Source: Apostichopus japonicus (taxonomy: Eukaryota > Echinodermata > Holothuroidea > Aspidochirotida > Stichopodidae). Taken from it: DNA of 64,000 nucleotides. Positions 25,597-39,111 of this stretch are shown piece by piece. The DNA lies in assembly GCF_037975245.1 (NCBI RefSeq), contig NC_092571.1, positions 3,365,001-3,429,000 of the forward strand. The letters run 5' to 3'. Made by a program: the position numbers and the translations under genes. The notes beneath the pieces were generated by a model. It ran no database searches. It was not told the origin of the DNA and saw nothing but the letters and a program-made list of their open reading frames with translations. Every line of letters begins with the position of its first letter. Within the stretch, counting starts at the first letter, position 1.

Positions 25597-28500
25597 CTAC
25601 GGAAGTAAAGGATAAAAGTTGGTCTTCAAAGGATTACTCAGTTCTTGCACTAATTGCAACTTGTCCGTAAGTCATATTGAAGCTAGTCAAAGGGTGAGAA
25701 CTTTGGTCCTTCCATTGGCGCACTCGTGACCATTCTGCTTTGCAATGATCATGCACGGTAGAAGACGGTTTGTTGAATAACTAAAGCAAAAATTCAACGA
25801 CAGAGTGCAAACAGAAATGGCCTTGCATGCAGGACCGTTTCTCATTTTACATGTCCATTGACATCGTCCTCTGACACGACGTGAAATTAATTAATAGAGC
25901 GAGAGACATCGTTCTCCTAACTAAGAATTAAGAGCTGTCTTTTTTAGTTTACAAGATTTGAGGCTGGTCATGCAACATATTTACTTAAACTTATATTATG
26001 GGTGTCATACTGGTCAAGAACGTTTAATTATCATAACAGTGATAGACACAAATAACATATCGTATTTCCTCTAGTTTTCTCTCTCATAATTCTTCGTTTA
26101 CCACCATTGAAGATATCTAGTGTTTAAGCATCAACCAGGTAATTTATTAAGGCAATTTCTTGATATTTTAAGAGAGTTCCATCCTTAAAGTAAAGCATCA
26201 ATGCCACTGATATGTTTGTACCATGGTGCTGAATGTATCAGTTAAGACAGGTATTACAAGGTATTTGTAGATGGAAGTTATATATTGCATGATTGTTAAC
26301 AGTAGTTTTAATGCACAGAGTATCAGGTGCTACAACGATTTAAGGACAAAACAAAAATGGCAAAATAAAGCTTTAATTACCTTAAAATCAATCCCAACAA
26401 ACAGAACTTTGTTTAGATAGCACTTCCTGCCCACTGGCAGGAGGGTTTTGAACCTTGCTGTGACTTTACAAATGCATAGTGTGTGGGATGTCACCTTAAT
26501 TCAAGTAAAACCTTCCTTTGCAAGGGTTCAATCTTAGCTGTGTAGACCTTTGTAACTCCAGCCTCCATGGTTAGATCAAGACTTCACTTCTAGGTAAGGA
26601 ATATGTCACTTGGAGGCTACCGGTTTCACTGCCACATTAACACATTCTGTTTCATAATTATTTAGTCAAGTGTATCAGTAGTTCCACATGCAGTTCTAAA
26701 CTTGGTAATTGATACTATACAATAATTTACTACATCATTTGTTTACCTGTTCACTAGTAATACTAGAGAGCAATTTAGTATGGTAAGCACCATGTAAAGT
26801 GGTTCCCGAAAGACTGTGATTGACATTTACATGTAACCTTAGAAGAGAGATGTACCAAAATGAGGCAAAAATCCCTCTCTGAAATGATTTTAGGCTACAA
26901 CAGTACAGGTAACTTTTGTCAACATTTCCACGTAGTACTCAGTGAAAAAAATTCGAAGAATTGTCCAAGGGACAGTGGCGTACGACGCACAGGGTGTGGG
27001 GAAGTAAGCCATGCGCCATCATCACTCGACCCAGTGCACCCCCTTTCCTTTTAAAGTCCTTCATTAACATCTGGCTCTACAAAAGTTAATCCCCTATCTC
27101 AATCAGAGGGGGGAGTGTCGAATTTGCCCTTAAAACGTATAAATCCTGTGCACACCAATACCAAGAGATATGGTAGCAGAAGCGAAGTAAAAAACATTTT
27201 GCCGTAAAGTATCACAATTTCTCAATACTTAGTTGAACGTATTGAGCTTAAAAAACAATCAGCACAGTTGATTTCTTAATTGTCAGTACTTTACCTTGCT
27301 CTTGATGGCAGCAATGGCGTACATATACTCATTTGGTTCACGCTAACAATATTTGTTGATTTTGGCTCACAGTAAATCTGACCTGCCCTGCAATGGTACC
27401 TCCTGATTCTCAAACGGATTGAGCAAAATAACCTACCCTTACCTTCCAAACAAGATCTGGTAAAAGATTTACCGGTTTAAGATATAACGCAAGTATCCAA
27501 GATTGGACTGCTCGCGGGTTCAAACCCCGCAAGGTATTGCCTTAATCAGATAAATGAAAGGATACCTTTTACATTAATTATGCATGAAGACTATTGACTT
27601 TCTTTATTAAAAAAAAACATTAAAAAAGAAAAAAAACAGAAAAGTTGAATCAGATCAAGTCCTCTTGCAAATGTGGCAAATTTGAACCCAGTCCACTTTC
27701 GACTTCCAGAAACAATCCAGCTTTTAAGATGCGATAAACAGTAAATATCAGAAAGCAAAATAAACCACATTCCATTGCATTTATTGGCTAAAGTCGCATG
27801 ACCTCTGGTTGAGAAAACCTTTGTTGAACAGTTTTGTGTTAATACCCAACCACTCAAGTTTTGTCGCGATTGACTTGAAATAATCCCAAAACGGCTAGAG
27901 CAATTTTATGAAATGGAAAACAGAAACACTAAAATACTACCTAACATTACTTCCATATTTGAATACGATCAAATAAAAGTACGGTGTTTGGATTGCGGCT
28001 TGTGGAAGAGGTTCACTCAAGTGCTTCTTAATGAACTGGTGAGTAATGTGTTTAATATTGAATTTCCCGAAGGAAGGAAATACAATTCTATTGATATATA
28101 CCAAACGTTACGTTACTTAAATGTATTGGAATATCATGATTGAAGTTCGCGCGTGGAATCTGATTTGCACGTGAAATTGTTGACCTCGGTACAGTCTAGT
28201 TGACAGTTGCAACAGTGTGACCACTATTTTGGACAATCCCCACCCACCTACAATTCCCTCGGGAATACTCTGTTAATTACATTAATGTCCAACCAACTTG
28301 AAGAAAACGCTCATTAGCGTAAATTCATCTTGAAAGCTTTTTTTAATTGTATCTTGACAGAGTTAAAAATGTGAAAAGGGGAAAAAAGTAGCGTAACTGT
28401 ACGCAAGTGGGTAGCTTTCATCACAAAACGTATTGTGAGTTGTGACGTCCACCAGAGGTGACGTCACTGGACAGCTATTGCACGCTCAAAATGTTCACTT

Positions 28501-30582
28501 AGCATATTTCTGGAAAGTAAGTTTAAACAATTGGTTTGGGAAGATACTGTATATATTCATCTCAAGGACTGTACAATCAAATTAGATGAACAGAAAAGTG
28601 CCTGAAAACTCATTTCTTTGTCAAGGTAGCTTGCAAACGTGTCAAGTAAATCTAACTCGCTTCAACTCAGAAAGCAACATGGATATGACCTCAATAGACA
28701 TTCGACCATTTTCGTAGACATATCAAAACAAGGTATATTCAAACAGAAACCTACGTGAATGTTACACTTTTCACAATGCCAAGCACTATTGGCGAGGACG
28801 AGATTTGAACTCTCCTTATTTCAAAAGTTCATGCGAGACAGTTAAAGTAACTCCACCTCTACCAAGTTTTTCACGATATAGATCTACAATGCCTCATGCT
28901 ATAGATGATCAAATTTTAGTATAAACTCAGTCGTCAATAACGCACTCTCATATTACACTAGGTAATTGTGATGGATTTTTTGTTCACATTTTCCTCCTCC
29001 TCTCCATAAATTAAGACAAACACACCAACGGTTTTATCTCAAAATTTCCAACTTTTATTCTGTCGTTTCCTTTTTATTATCGAGTGATCATTGAAGATAG
29101 AACAATTGTGTACTTGATGATGAGTTATGACCGCATCAGTTGATTGGTTATCAACTCGAGCGACTCTGCATCGACAAACGTTCTGTACGTTTACACTATC
29201 TTAAACTGGTGACGGTCAACTGGACATCAACTTAAATGCCATCAATTGTTTGGTTTGACTCGAATCTCTGAATGCAGACTTTATTTGTCTAAAAGAATGA
29301 CGGCTCAACTTTATTACGCTTTGCGCGAACTTACATTGTTACATTGATCTGACAAAAGATACGAAGAGTAGTGAAGCGGTTAGAAATAGTTGAGAACAAA
29401 TTTGATAAATGCAAACTCATCTGTAATAAATTAAAAATATTATCACCGTAAAGAAAAGGTAATGTGCTCGCAAAGATGATCGATAGAGGTCTCCAAAACA
29501 TCTCTATATCTACCTTTTGCGAAACAGTTGTGTAATTGTAAAATTAAATTATATTCAAGGGGTACTTAAACCTAATATTATTGTGTCCGGGAATGAAGTT
29601 CAACCTTTAAGCAGCGATGGGTTTTGCAATAACACTGATAGAAGCGGAGGAACTAGTACCTTTCAATTGGAAGGGAGGTGGGTAGTGCTAGCTTCCCGGG
29701 AAGTAGATTTGAATGCTTTCTAACAACGCAAGAACACGTCAAATGCAATACATTTCATATTTTTCAACCACAGGGCATTCCACCTACACCCTCCCCAGCT
29801 CTCCTGTTCACTTAAATGTACTGTGGCAATTATAGCAGAAGTTGTGGGAACCTGGTAGTTCTTTCTTATACTTATAACATGTATTTTCTCCTCTTTCCAT
29901 TTCAGACAACCTGCCTTATTGCAAGGCAATGTCGTACTGAGAAAATATGGTAATGAACTGATTTTCCTCAATGACGTTATTGTTGATAGAGTGGGGCTGT
30001 ACTTGTTTCCGTCATTACTCATGGGCATGTCAGACAGAGTACACCTTTTAAACTATGTTTTCCTTCATGAACAGTACCTTAACGTATATTTAACGTATAT
30101 TTCATTTTTAAAAACTCACTAGTACTCATCCTCATTCATGTAAAGATGGTACTATTATGCATGCATGCTGTGAAAGTGATGGGGATATAGCCTAACACGT
30201 AAACTGAAGCGAATGTGTTGAAGGAATAATTTAAGATAAAAAACAGCAATCAGTCCATGGTATTTGTTGCTAATTGAGCTATCAGATACTGCTAATCGAT
30301 TTTCTCGGAATTGACATATGCGTTGAGAAAGTAAAGCCCTATACGAACAACATAGTTTTTGAACGTTAGGATTGTAAACACGAAGACACAGTACAATTGG
30401 ACCCCTCTTAGTTGAAATCAACGTATTTCAACTCTGACCTACTGGTAAATTGTGCGAGAACTATCCATCTCCTCTTTCAAGCTCTTGGATTAGTACAACG
30501 ACACTAATCTATTATGAATGGAGGGTTAATTTGAGTTCTCCAGACAAACTAAATAACGCGAACAATCCCGGGACTATTTGCA
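25597..30582. other. 5 kb spacer, no exon recognised
   Basis: Presumed intron between Z2 and Z3. It contains one degraded tRNA-like element on the minus strand (about 28785-28865) and an isolated tRNA T-arm-like hairpin near 27513-27529. The 76-codon plus-strand frame at 27913-28143 has no recognisable domain. Nothing else was identified. Confidence 0.5.
28785..28865 (-). mobile_element. Possible degraded tRNA-derived SINE
   Basis: On the minus strand a GGTAGAG segment resembling an A box or D-arm is followed about 40 nt later by AGTTCAAATCTC, which resembles a B box. The acceptor arms do not pair, so it is not a functional tRNA. It is weaker than the SINE head in receptor intron 1. Confidence 0.3.
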
Positions 30583-31103
30583 TCACTGGCTTTGATGAGA
30601 CTTCCTATGTGTTGCGAAGTTGCTGGATGCCGCAAAACGCTTTCCACAAATACTACACTGATATGGCTTATGACCAGTATGACATCTCTCGTGTATGTTA
30701 CACTCCGCCACAGAAGCGAAGGCCTTGGGGCAGTACTGGCACTTGAATGGTTTTTCCCCAGTGTGTCTTCTTTCATGTATTGCCAATGTAGACTTTGTCG
30801 TAAGCACCCTGCCACAGTATTTACATATGAATGATTTCAGTTGCCGCCGGAGGAAGACGGGGTGTGAGGCTGCTTGGTGAGCACTTCTGGATCTAAATGT
30901 CATGAACATCTCACCGCATTGCTCACATTGAAAGGATTTCGAGGTTGGTTGAGTCACATCTCTTCGTTGGTCAGCGGCTATTGGCAACGAACGTCTTCTA
31001 CCAATGTTCTTTGGCATGCTTCCTATCCTTGTGTTTCGGACTCTTGTCCTTGTAACTGTCATTAGAGCTTCCTCGCCAGTTCCTTGCTTCTGTAATCCGC
31101 CAT
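30583..31103 (-). CDS. C2H2 zinc-finger terminal exon Z3 (4 fingers, atypical)
   Basis: About 173 residues after the acceptor GGTTTTTGTAG|ATGGCGG. The ATG right after the AG is out of the finger frame, so it does not start this protein; the split codon is N|AT (Asp if the upstream exon ends in G). The leader is basic, with an RRR motif. Finger 1 (FQCEQC) has a four-residue gap between its His residues and is joined to finger 2 by a long non-TGEKP linker. Finger 2 (FICKYC) has Leu in place of the usual core Phe. Fingers 3 and 4 (FKCQYC, YQCSIC) are ordinary, though the linker between them is TGHKP. The end is His-Gln-Ser-Gln, then TGA. Confidence 0.88.
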
Positions 31104-32341
31104 CTACAAAAACCAAGTGCGATACATTTCCTGTATTAGAAAAGGGACGAAGTTCTTCAACGTGGACAAATCTTAATGCCTGCCTATCGGATATTTTGGA
31201 GAAAGAAAAATATAAGCGTCGCTTTGATTATCAAGTGGCTTTGTATACACGTACAAGGCACTTCAAGTACATGGTAAAGTCTTTCTTGCAATCGAGACTC
31301 GTGCAGGAATTTAATGTAGACAATTTGTCATTTTATAATATTGGGTTCTCGTTATGCCCTACACGAGGATTACTCCGCCAGATATTATAAAGTCAAGAAA
31401 GGTTTTTTGAAACTCGGCATCTGGGAAGCGTGAAATACAAGTAGAGTAGATGTCATTTAGGTATGATAATGGTATACAAAACGATCTACACCACCAAGAA
31501 ACGACCCTTCCAGTTGTCGGAAACAACACATAACACGTACAGTAAGTTCCATGCATAGATGAAAGTGAGATGCATCAGTACATAGTATTTGTTCTCATGT
31601 TGTAGGCTTATTTATTCTTTCCAACGTTAAAGTTCACAAAGAAATATGAATGACCGTCAGAGTTGAAAGAAATAATATACCTGGAAGACAGCTTCATTAC
31701 CAGGAACAGATAAGCAAAAAAAGAACGAAAACCAGCAATAGCTCAAATTGCTATCGAGTGATTGGCTTTAGAAGTCAAGTATATGCTGGAAACCGAAAAG
31801 CAAGTCAGCCAAAATTAGAAAACATGTTTACTGTTTCACGCCAACATATGCGGTTCAGTCCCAAAACTTGGAGAGGATTGTTTCCACACCCGTGTCTCGC
31901 GGTGAAGCTACTGAATATACAATTCTCAAATGACCAACTCGTTCAGTTTGGAGATGGATGCGATACGATAGATGAGCTTAACTATTTACTTCGTTTCTCA
32001 TTTTTGTTTATTTATTTCTAGCACAAGCGATGCAATGGGAGGTGATATAAATACAGTTAAATTACAGTTAATTCAAGTTTCAGATAGCCTGATAACTCGA
32101 TCTCTTGTCCTAATCAAAAACTTGAGTTGGACAGTTCGGTACCATGACAAAATACAATCATGATCTTTGTAGGTTACACACTAATTGAGAGGCACATTGA
32201 ATAGTCGCATTGACTGTATAATGGTGTTCAAATATCGTTTTCTCAATTTATGAACAATACTATGGTTCAACAACTATCAACATGAAAGTTTCAGTACTAG
32301 TATCGTAGCAAATCCGATTCATATCAGTTTATAGAGTCATC
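31104..32341. other. 1.2 kb spacer
   Basis: Presumed intron between Z3 and Z4. The plus-strand open frames (31004-31390 and 31650-32021) have no recognisable domain, and the first overlaps exon Z3 on the other strand. No feature was identified. Confidence 0.5.
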
Positions 32342-32796
32342 TTATTCCGGCAATCCTTGAACCTTGGACGGACATTTCTTTTCGTGTTTGCGCCAATTAC
32401 TGCCGTCCGAAAAGCGCCGGCCACAAAATTTACAGGAATATGGTTTCACCCCAGTGTGCTTTCTCTCATGAAGCTTCGCCTCATTAGATGTCGAAAATCC
32501 CTTTGAACAATAATGACATTTGTAAGGCTTCTCGCCTCTATGGCGTCTCTCATGTATTTTACATGCAGAACTGTAAGTAAAGGGTCTTCCACAACATTTG
32601 CAAACAAATACTGCTTGTTTGGTCCCTCTATCACAGGTGGAAGACTTGCTTGTTTGCTTGTACGGTAGTTCTTTTATATGTTCATCTGCACCTTTGCTGC
32701 TCTTTGCCCAGGTTATTGCAATTTTGGGAAAACCAGAAAGGCTACCTCCACTGTCTGTCACAGAGGCGATTGCACGTGCTTCCCCAAAAATCAGAC
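32342..32796 (-). CDS. C2H2 zinc-finger terminal exon Z4 (3 fingers, last is C2HC)
   Basis: About 151 residues after the acceptor TTTTCTTCTTAG|GTCTGAT. A 70-residue leader rich in Ser, Gly and Lys precedes three fingers (FVCKCC, YKCHYC, YSCKFC). The helix position that is normally Leu is Cys, Ala and Trp in fingers 1, 2 and 3. The last finger ends His-Glu-Lys-Lys-Cys, so its fourth zinc ligand is Cys, not His. Linkers are RGEKP and TGVKP. A short tail follows, then TAA. It is closest in finger style to group B ([11 protein letters not shown] in finger 1). Confidence 0.9.
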
Positions 32797-35264
32797 CTAA
32801 GAAGAAAAAGCACAAATTGTTCCTTCAAGTGGATCTGCGCGAAGAATGTTACTAATCAATACATTAAAAGAATGATCATCTGTGTCATGCTGAAAAAAAT
32901 GATGGTGGTTAACTCACCGACTGGTGAACCTTACAGTAAATACCATCAAGTATGAAGTACATCCAAGGTAAACTTTTGGAGTTATTGCTTACAAAGTTTC
33001 AGACTTTGACCTCTGATGACTTCACATGACGTTTGACCTCCATAAGATAAAACAGGATACTTGCATGCACTACGGTGGATGTAGATATCAAATAGATAGG
33101 TCATCTAGCATATATAATAATTTTTGGATTCATTGTCTTTACCAAAACACATAACACACTTTCCCTCTAGTGATCTAACATGACCTTTGACCTCTACAAA
33201 CACCGACAGCGTTCTTGTACTCGATAAAATCCATGCCTATGATAGCAAGTATGAAGATCAACCACCGTGACATTTTGTCTATGTTTCAAACATAGACATA
33301 CACACGCCCCCACCATAGCAAATAATCCTTTTGCCTTAGGTGAGGAATCAAATATCTGCTCTGCAAATGTCATGTTGGTTATTGCAAGAATGGCTGGAAT
33401 AAAGGTTTTCTTTTATTTTTGCACATTTAATCAAAAGCTCAATCAAGAGACAGGCTTCATTTCTATAAAACCTTGGGTAGAGCTAGCATAACATTTCACG
33501 ATGCATAGGGCACCCATGAATGTATTTATGAAAGCTGAACATCACTTTTATCTGATGAAAAGGCCATGTGAATTGATGTATGGTACATACATGTCCTAGG
33601 GAAGGATACGGCTACCACTTTACAAATCTTACAGATCAAAAGCATGGTATCAAAAACAAGGATAAAAAAGCAGAGGGTCCTCAGACCTGAAAGAAGGGAA
33701 CGAAATAATTCAATGGATGGTGTTGCAGCATAAAAAAGGTGGTACCATATCCATACAGAAGGAAATATGCCAGCATTAAAAGACATTTTCCTGCCTTCAT
33801 ACTAGACAAGAATTACCTATTGTGTGGTTAAGTGTAGAAGTATTGTTGTTACGTTATTCCCAAAACAGATACGCAATACCCAATGATGCATTGTGCCACA
33901 CACAAAACTGCCTAATCTAAAAGCATGGATTTGTGCATTTCTCACGCAAACTTCAAGTACATACCTCTATGTTTTTTGTGTTTCATGTACTCACAGAGAA
34001 AAGCTGGCAGTGTCTGAATAATTAATCGGATAGAGCAAAGAAATTACTACCTAGAAGGATTATAGAGAAAGACCTCAGGAATATAATTCCTAGAAACATC
34101 ATATAAGCTAAAATGCATCACATATCAACTTGTGGTCCCTAGGAAATCTGGGTCAAAAGTTAGTCAAGCTAGATGGCATCAATACCACACTCATCTCCCA
34201 CTTTAGCACCTGACTGTCACAGCTGTCTATGTGACTTTTCTCCCCTGCTGACCACCATGTCAAATTTCTGGCTACATCTGTTTGGATGTATTGTGTGGAA
34301 TCAATAAAGTGCAACTACTGAAACTGGCCTCTAAGTACTGTACATTGATGCTTTGAAGTGGAATGTTCACACTGGCCAAATCGAATGTGAAATCGTGAGG
34401 ATAAAGGGCGGGTCAAGTTAGATACAGTAGGCCAGGCGGGCGGAACAATGTTCAGAAGGTGTATCTAATATGTCTGGATCCGACTGCTTAGGCATATATG
34501 GTCGGTTTGGATGTATGGTAGCTTAGGGCTGGGTAAAAAGCTATGACGTTGGTTGTTACTAAACCATTTCACCATTAGGCTGCCAGGGGAAGTCACAGTA
34601 CCTTGCATATAACACACACCAAGAGATCACACATTATTTAACACAATCCAGAAAGGCCCAGCGAAGATTAGGGGATCAACAAGCACTTAAGCTATCCAGA
34701 AATTTGATTCTACATAAATGAAACACATTAGCAGGTGATTTCAATTGGTTCCAACTTTGTTTGACTTTGCATGAACAAATATAAGTTCTTACAGAAATGA
34801 AAACAGAATAAAAACTCTATAAACAAACTCTTTTTTGTTTCTGCAGTAGATGTGACACTTTCTTAATATCAACAGCCATGTTTAAGTGATTCTGGTATTT
34901 TGATATTATCTGATGCTCAAAATCATTATAATGCAGTTTTTAGCTTGAGTTCTCAACATTCATTTGAAATTATGAAGATCGAAAAAAGCAAAACAATAAA
35001 TAATTAGCTCTGACTTACATATGATTAGCTGCTTACATATGATTAGCAAAGACTTTTGAAAAAGTGTCAGCAACATTGAGGATGTAATATGAAGAACAAT
35101 CCACAAGAGGTTCTGAGTCTGATCTATCATATAGCCTACTGTGAATAACTCAGGCAAGAAAAAGCAGGTTTGTAAAGTGCTGATCATTGGCTGTTAGCGA
35201 AATAACAGGTGTTTTACCTGTTAAACTGCATCACAGAAGATAATCTCAATAAGGTTTTGAACAA
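32797..35264. other. 2.5 kb spacer with dispersed repeat
   Basis: Presumed intron between Z4 and B1. It holds a copy of the dispersed TGACCTTTGACCT repeat (about 32990-33260). No exon was recognised in the remainder. Confidence 0.5.
32990..33260. repeat. Dispersed repeat with TGACCTTTGACCT core
   Basis: Contains two related cores, TGACGTTTGACCTCC near 33027 and a perfect TGACCTTTGACCT at 33181-33193, embedded in similar flanks. Related sequence recurs at about 37060-37570 and 46540-46990. I take it as a dispersed genomic repeat family common in marine invertebrates (recollection, not verified). The perfect core is also the reverse complement of a DR1 nuclear-receptor half-site pair. Confidence 0.55.
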
Positions 35265-35674
35265 TCAGCAGCATTTTCGCTTGTGCTTTAGCAAGTTACT
35301 TTGGGCTGAAAAACGTTTGTCGCATACTCTGCATTGGAACGGCTTTTCTCCTGTGTGCAATCTCTCATGAACTTTACATTCTCCACAACTTGCAAAAGCT
35401 TTTGGACAAAAGCGGCACTTGTAAGGTCTTTCACCTGTGTGACGCCTCTCATGAATTTTACAGGATGAACTCTGAGTGAAACCTCTACCACAATACTGAC
35501 AAGCAAATTTTAACTGCCTATCTGTTTTATATGGTTTTCTTCCAACCAATCGTGGATTCTTTAGAGTTTGGAGGAATTTCGGCAAGACAGTCATAGCTTT
35601 ATTGGTAACCAAAGCTGAAACAATCCTGTGTCTTTTGGCTTCTTTATTGGTTCCAGTCTCTTCCCACTTTTCAC
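35265..35674 (-). CDS. C2H2 zinc-finger terminal exon B1 (3 fingers)
   Basis: First of three near-copies (group B), 136 residues. The acceptor is TTTTCTCATTGTTAG|GTGAAAAG, preceded by an intron block shared with B2 and B3. The leader includes [11 protein letters not shown]. Fingers lie at about residues 59-79, 87-107 and 115-135 (FACQYC, YKCRFC, FQCRVC), with linkers TGERP and TGEKP. Helix Leu is Cys in fingers 1 and 2 and normal in finger 3. Finger 3 ends His-Lys-Arg-Lys-Cys, a C2HC ligand set, then a further Cys and TGA. DNA binding is predicted; the target is unknown. Confidence 0.92.
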
Positions 35675-38600
35675 CTAACAATGAGAAAAAAATTTGAAGA
35701 TCTCTTCGAGCTGTTGTTTGTAGGATCACCGAACCACAAATTGTGACCCTCTCAGGGGACACAAGTCAACTTTATTACATCCGGCATTCTACTGTCATAG
35801 CAATTCTAATAATTAAACAGCAAGTAAACAACACATTTGTATACTACTTTAGCAAGGGAGCCCTGAAATGTACCATATATAGTGGTTCACAATACCCCTT
35901 TATTTTGATGACACCATGGTTGAGATATGTGGCGAACAGGTCTGGTTGAAAAACCATCAGTGAGAAAGCATTGGATATGGAATCAAGGAAGCGTTGAAAA
36001 CACAAGTTGGTATAAAATGTCCACCTCACTGGAAAGTCCTAGCATGTTTATTGATCATGTGTGGGTTTTTTTTCTTGTGAAACCCCTATGTTTAGAACTT
36101 TACAGTACAATATAAAACTGAAAAGCATACAACACTTTTAATTGTAAACTAAGGGATTAAGAACAGCTTTCAACAGTCAGCTGATTGTCTGTGAAAAGAC
36201 ACATCTTGTTTGAGGTAAACCATAAGCAAACTTCCAATCTGCCAATTATGTTAACAATAAACAAACATATACATGTTTTGAAAATGAGTACATGAAGTGT
36301 AAACTTTGTCTTAACTTATATCCACGTATACATTTAATAACTATTAATGTTTGATTTGAGAAACATGCGAATGCTTTCTAACAACATGCATCTATACAAT
36401 GTCAAAGCTTATCGCATTGAAAGTCATACACTGCCATGCATACCAAGAGGCAAACAAACTACAAAGCATTTCAAACCAGTAAACGTTTAGTGCTTCCGAA
36501 GCTCAAACATATTCATAGTGTGGTAAGGCATACATGTTACCATTCATGAACTTGTGCACACCAAAATAAAGAGGGATTATCTATTGACTCATGTGGCAAC
36601 ATATAAAGGACGGTACCAGGAATCAGTTTATCATGTTGACAAACTCTGCATAGTGTCACTGTCATAGTATAGAGACATATACACATAGGAATATCAATGA
36701 GGTCGAATTTTATGATCTCATAAGCATGTATCTATCTATAAACTTGTCAAAATACATGTGTAAAGCTACTTATATGTACTATTTCAGATATATCTTATTA
36801 AGAATTTTATGTTCACTGATAAATATTAATTAGATACACACATTGTGTGTATATAATGAATATTTTGTCAAAACAAAACATGGTTGATTGTATGAATGTA
36901 GTGTGACAAATTGTTAGGCCAATAGTGAAATCCATGGCGCAATTGGTTCTTGTCCTTTGTTTAAAAGCCATTTTTTGCAATTTGATGAATATTAATGACA
37001 TAAAGTTGGAGACTTCATGAAAATGTGCTTATTATGTACCAACATCACCATACCAGTATGAACCAATTTAACTTTAAGCGCCGCCTATTTATTAATATTC
37101 ATGCATGGGAACCGAAACAATCTACTTATCACAGTACATCTACCTACTAAGTATGACATCGATTCATCTTGTGCTTGCTATGGTAGTTACATCACAATAC
37201 CAAGTATGAACTAACTGGGACATACGGTTGAAGAGGAGTTTTTGTTAAGTCCTGCCCAATTAACATTCATGAAATGGGAACCGAAACAATAGGGCACATC
37301 TTCACATGATGGGGAATCTACCCACCAAGTTTAACATTGATTAAACTTGTGTTAGTCAATTTCCCATTAAGCCCCACCCACTGATTAAAACTAATGAGGT
37401 AAAATTTGTTGTTGCAAAGAACATGTACTTCCTATGTAGTTATATCACCATACCAAGAATGACCTTTTTTTTTTGAAGGTACCTTGTTTAGGGTTTTCAT
37501 ATTTTGACCTCTTATGACCTTTGGCCTCCACACAAACTACAGAGTTTTGCACTGCGTGGGTGGACATATGGTTATTGTACTCATTCAGATGCATAATCAT
37601 ACTGTTCCTAGTACAGTTTCACTGAGTTATAGCGGCACAAGGTTTCAGGATTTTACATTCCGGCAAGCAGTTTTCTGGTCCTGTGACCAATGATCATGGA
37701 AAACCCATTGGAACCCACTTTCTTCTACAAGGAAAGATGGGAATCTGTTTTTTGGATAGCATGTTTTCTTAAACCTGCATGCCACCTGAGCTGCGCTCCT
37801 CTGTGCCAAAAGTACCTTAATGTTATTCCATTGGTTTTTAAAATTCCAATAACTCCTTCATGACACAATTTTGGAGCATCATATATAACTGAGCATCCCT
37901 GGTTGACATTCTGCACCATCTGTCCTTGTCCAATTTCCATTGCACTGTAAACATGTTATTTGAGGCTGTAAAAGTATTATTTTGACCTTTGAGTTTTGTG
38001 TTGCATCTGAGGAACCAACCTATATCTCTGTGTTAGACTTTATAGTTCAGGCACTTTCACTGATGAGCATATATAGAGCTTTAAATGGAGCATTTCTCAA
38101 ATGCTAAAAGGGTATATACTGTAAATAAAATTACCACCTGGGCTGCTACAACATATTAAATTAAATTTTTAAAGTCATCCTTGAATTAAAGGACAATTTA
38201 TGACAATGTACAGGGATTGGGGCTGACAATGGGGTCATTTTGACAAATGCAGCGTACTTTGTGGTTAACATGTTCAAGTTCTTAGATGGATAAACTTCTT
38301 TAAAACTATTCATGTCAATGAATAATGTACATCACCAACTGCATTACTTCAATAACAGATATTTTGTGCTGTGGAATGCACTTTAATTATTTTACAAAGG
38401 AGTAACTCATGTGTATATGAATATGCACTGGAAAAGGCTGAAAACACCCAAAACTTTGGTCGCTGCATCAACTTTGATTGCCAAAGTAGCTCCCCTGGGC
38501 GAAGTCCTGCATTTTACTACGAGACAATATCACCCAATTATCATGATCATTTAAATCGAAGAGAAATTAGTCCCATGGACCAGATAGGCAATCAGTATGA

Positions 38601-39111
38601 CAATATCGTCATTACGAAGTTTACGTATTGAGCTAGATAGCCAGAAACAGATGGAGATTAACTGTCAAGAACAGCTTGTACTAAATTGCTTCATTGAAAC
38701 TATGGTTGCTTATGAGCATTTTGAATTTGATGTTGGTGTGGTATTAAATTGATGATGCTTAAGCCCTTTACACTACAGTTCATCAGCTTGACAAACCAAT
38801 TCACATTTGAAATAATGAAGACAAACTGAGACAGGCTTAAAGCAAAGGTCAAAGCTTTCAGATGTTAACTGTTTGCATGTGACTACTAGAGGTGCCGCCT
38901 GAAAATCAAGGATTTCTTCAACAGTCAATTGACATCTTTCTGTTAGTAATACTACTAGCTCAAATTTGTAAACGTACTTATAAACACCCAATGCACAAAT
39001 CTCATTTTCAATTAATAGTTTATCAGCGTCACAGAATTTTGACGACAGTATTCAGCAAATAAACTTTCCCATATCATATGCAATATAAAATCTTCATCAG
39101 TTCTTCAACAT
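35675..39111. other. 3.4 kb spacer with dispersed repeat
   Basis: Presumed intron between B1 and B2. The middle (about 37060-37570) is a dispersed repeat with two internal copies of a GGGAACCGAAACAAT motif. The short frames on both strands have no recognisable domain. Confidence 0.5.
37060..37570. repeat. Dispersed repeat, internally duplicated
   Basis: The segment GGGAACCGAAACAAT occurs near 37107 and again near 37278 with similar flanks (ACCTACTAAGTATGAC against ACCCACCAAGTTTAAC). This indicates at least two diverged monomers. The right end carries TGACCTTTGGCCTCC, linking it to the repeats at 33 kb and 46.6 kb. Confidence 0.55.

Noticed and set aside
27513-27529. Perfect tRNA T-arm-like hairpin (GCGGG-TTCAAAC-CCCGC)
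   Set aside because: No matching acceptor stem, D-arm or anticodon arm upstream; at most a relic of a tRNA or SINE.
30874-31065. Plus-strand frames opposite the zinc-finger exons
   Set aside because: Shadows of real minus-strand coding sequence; no domain of their own.
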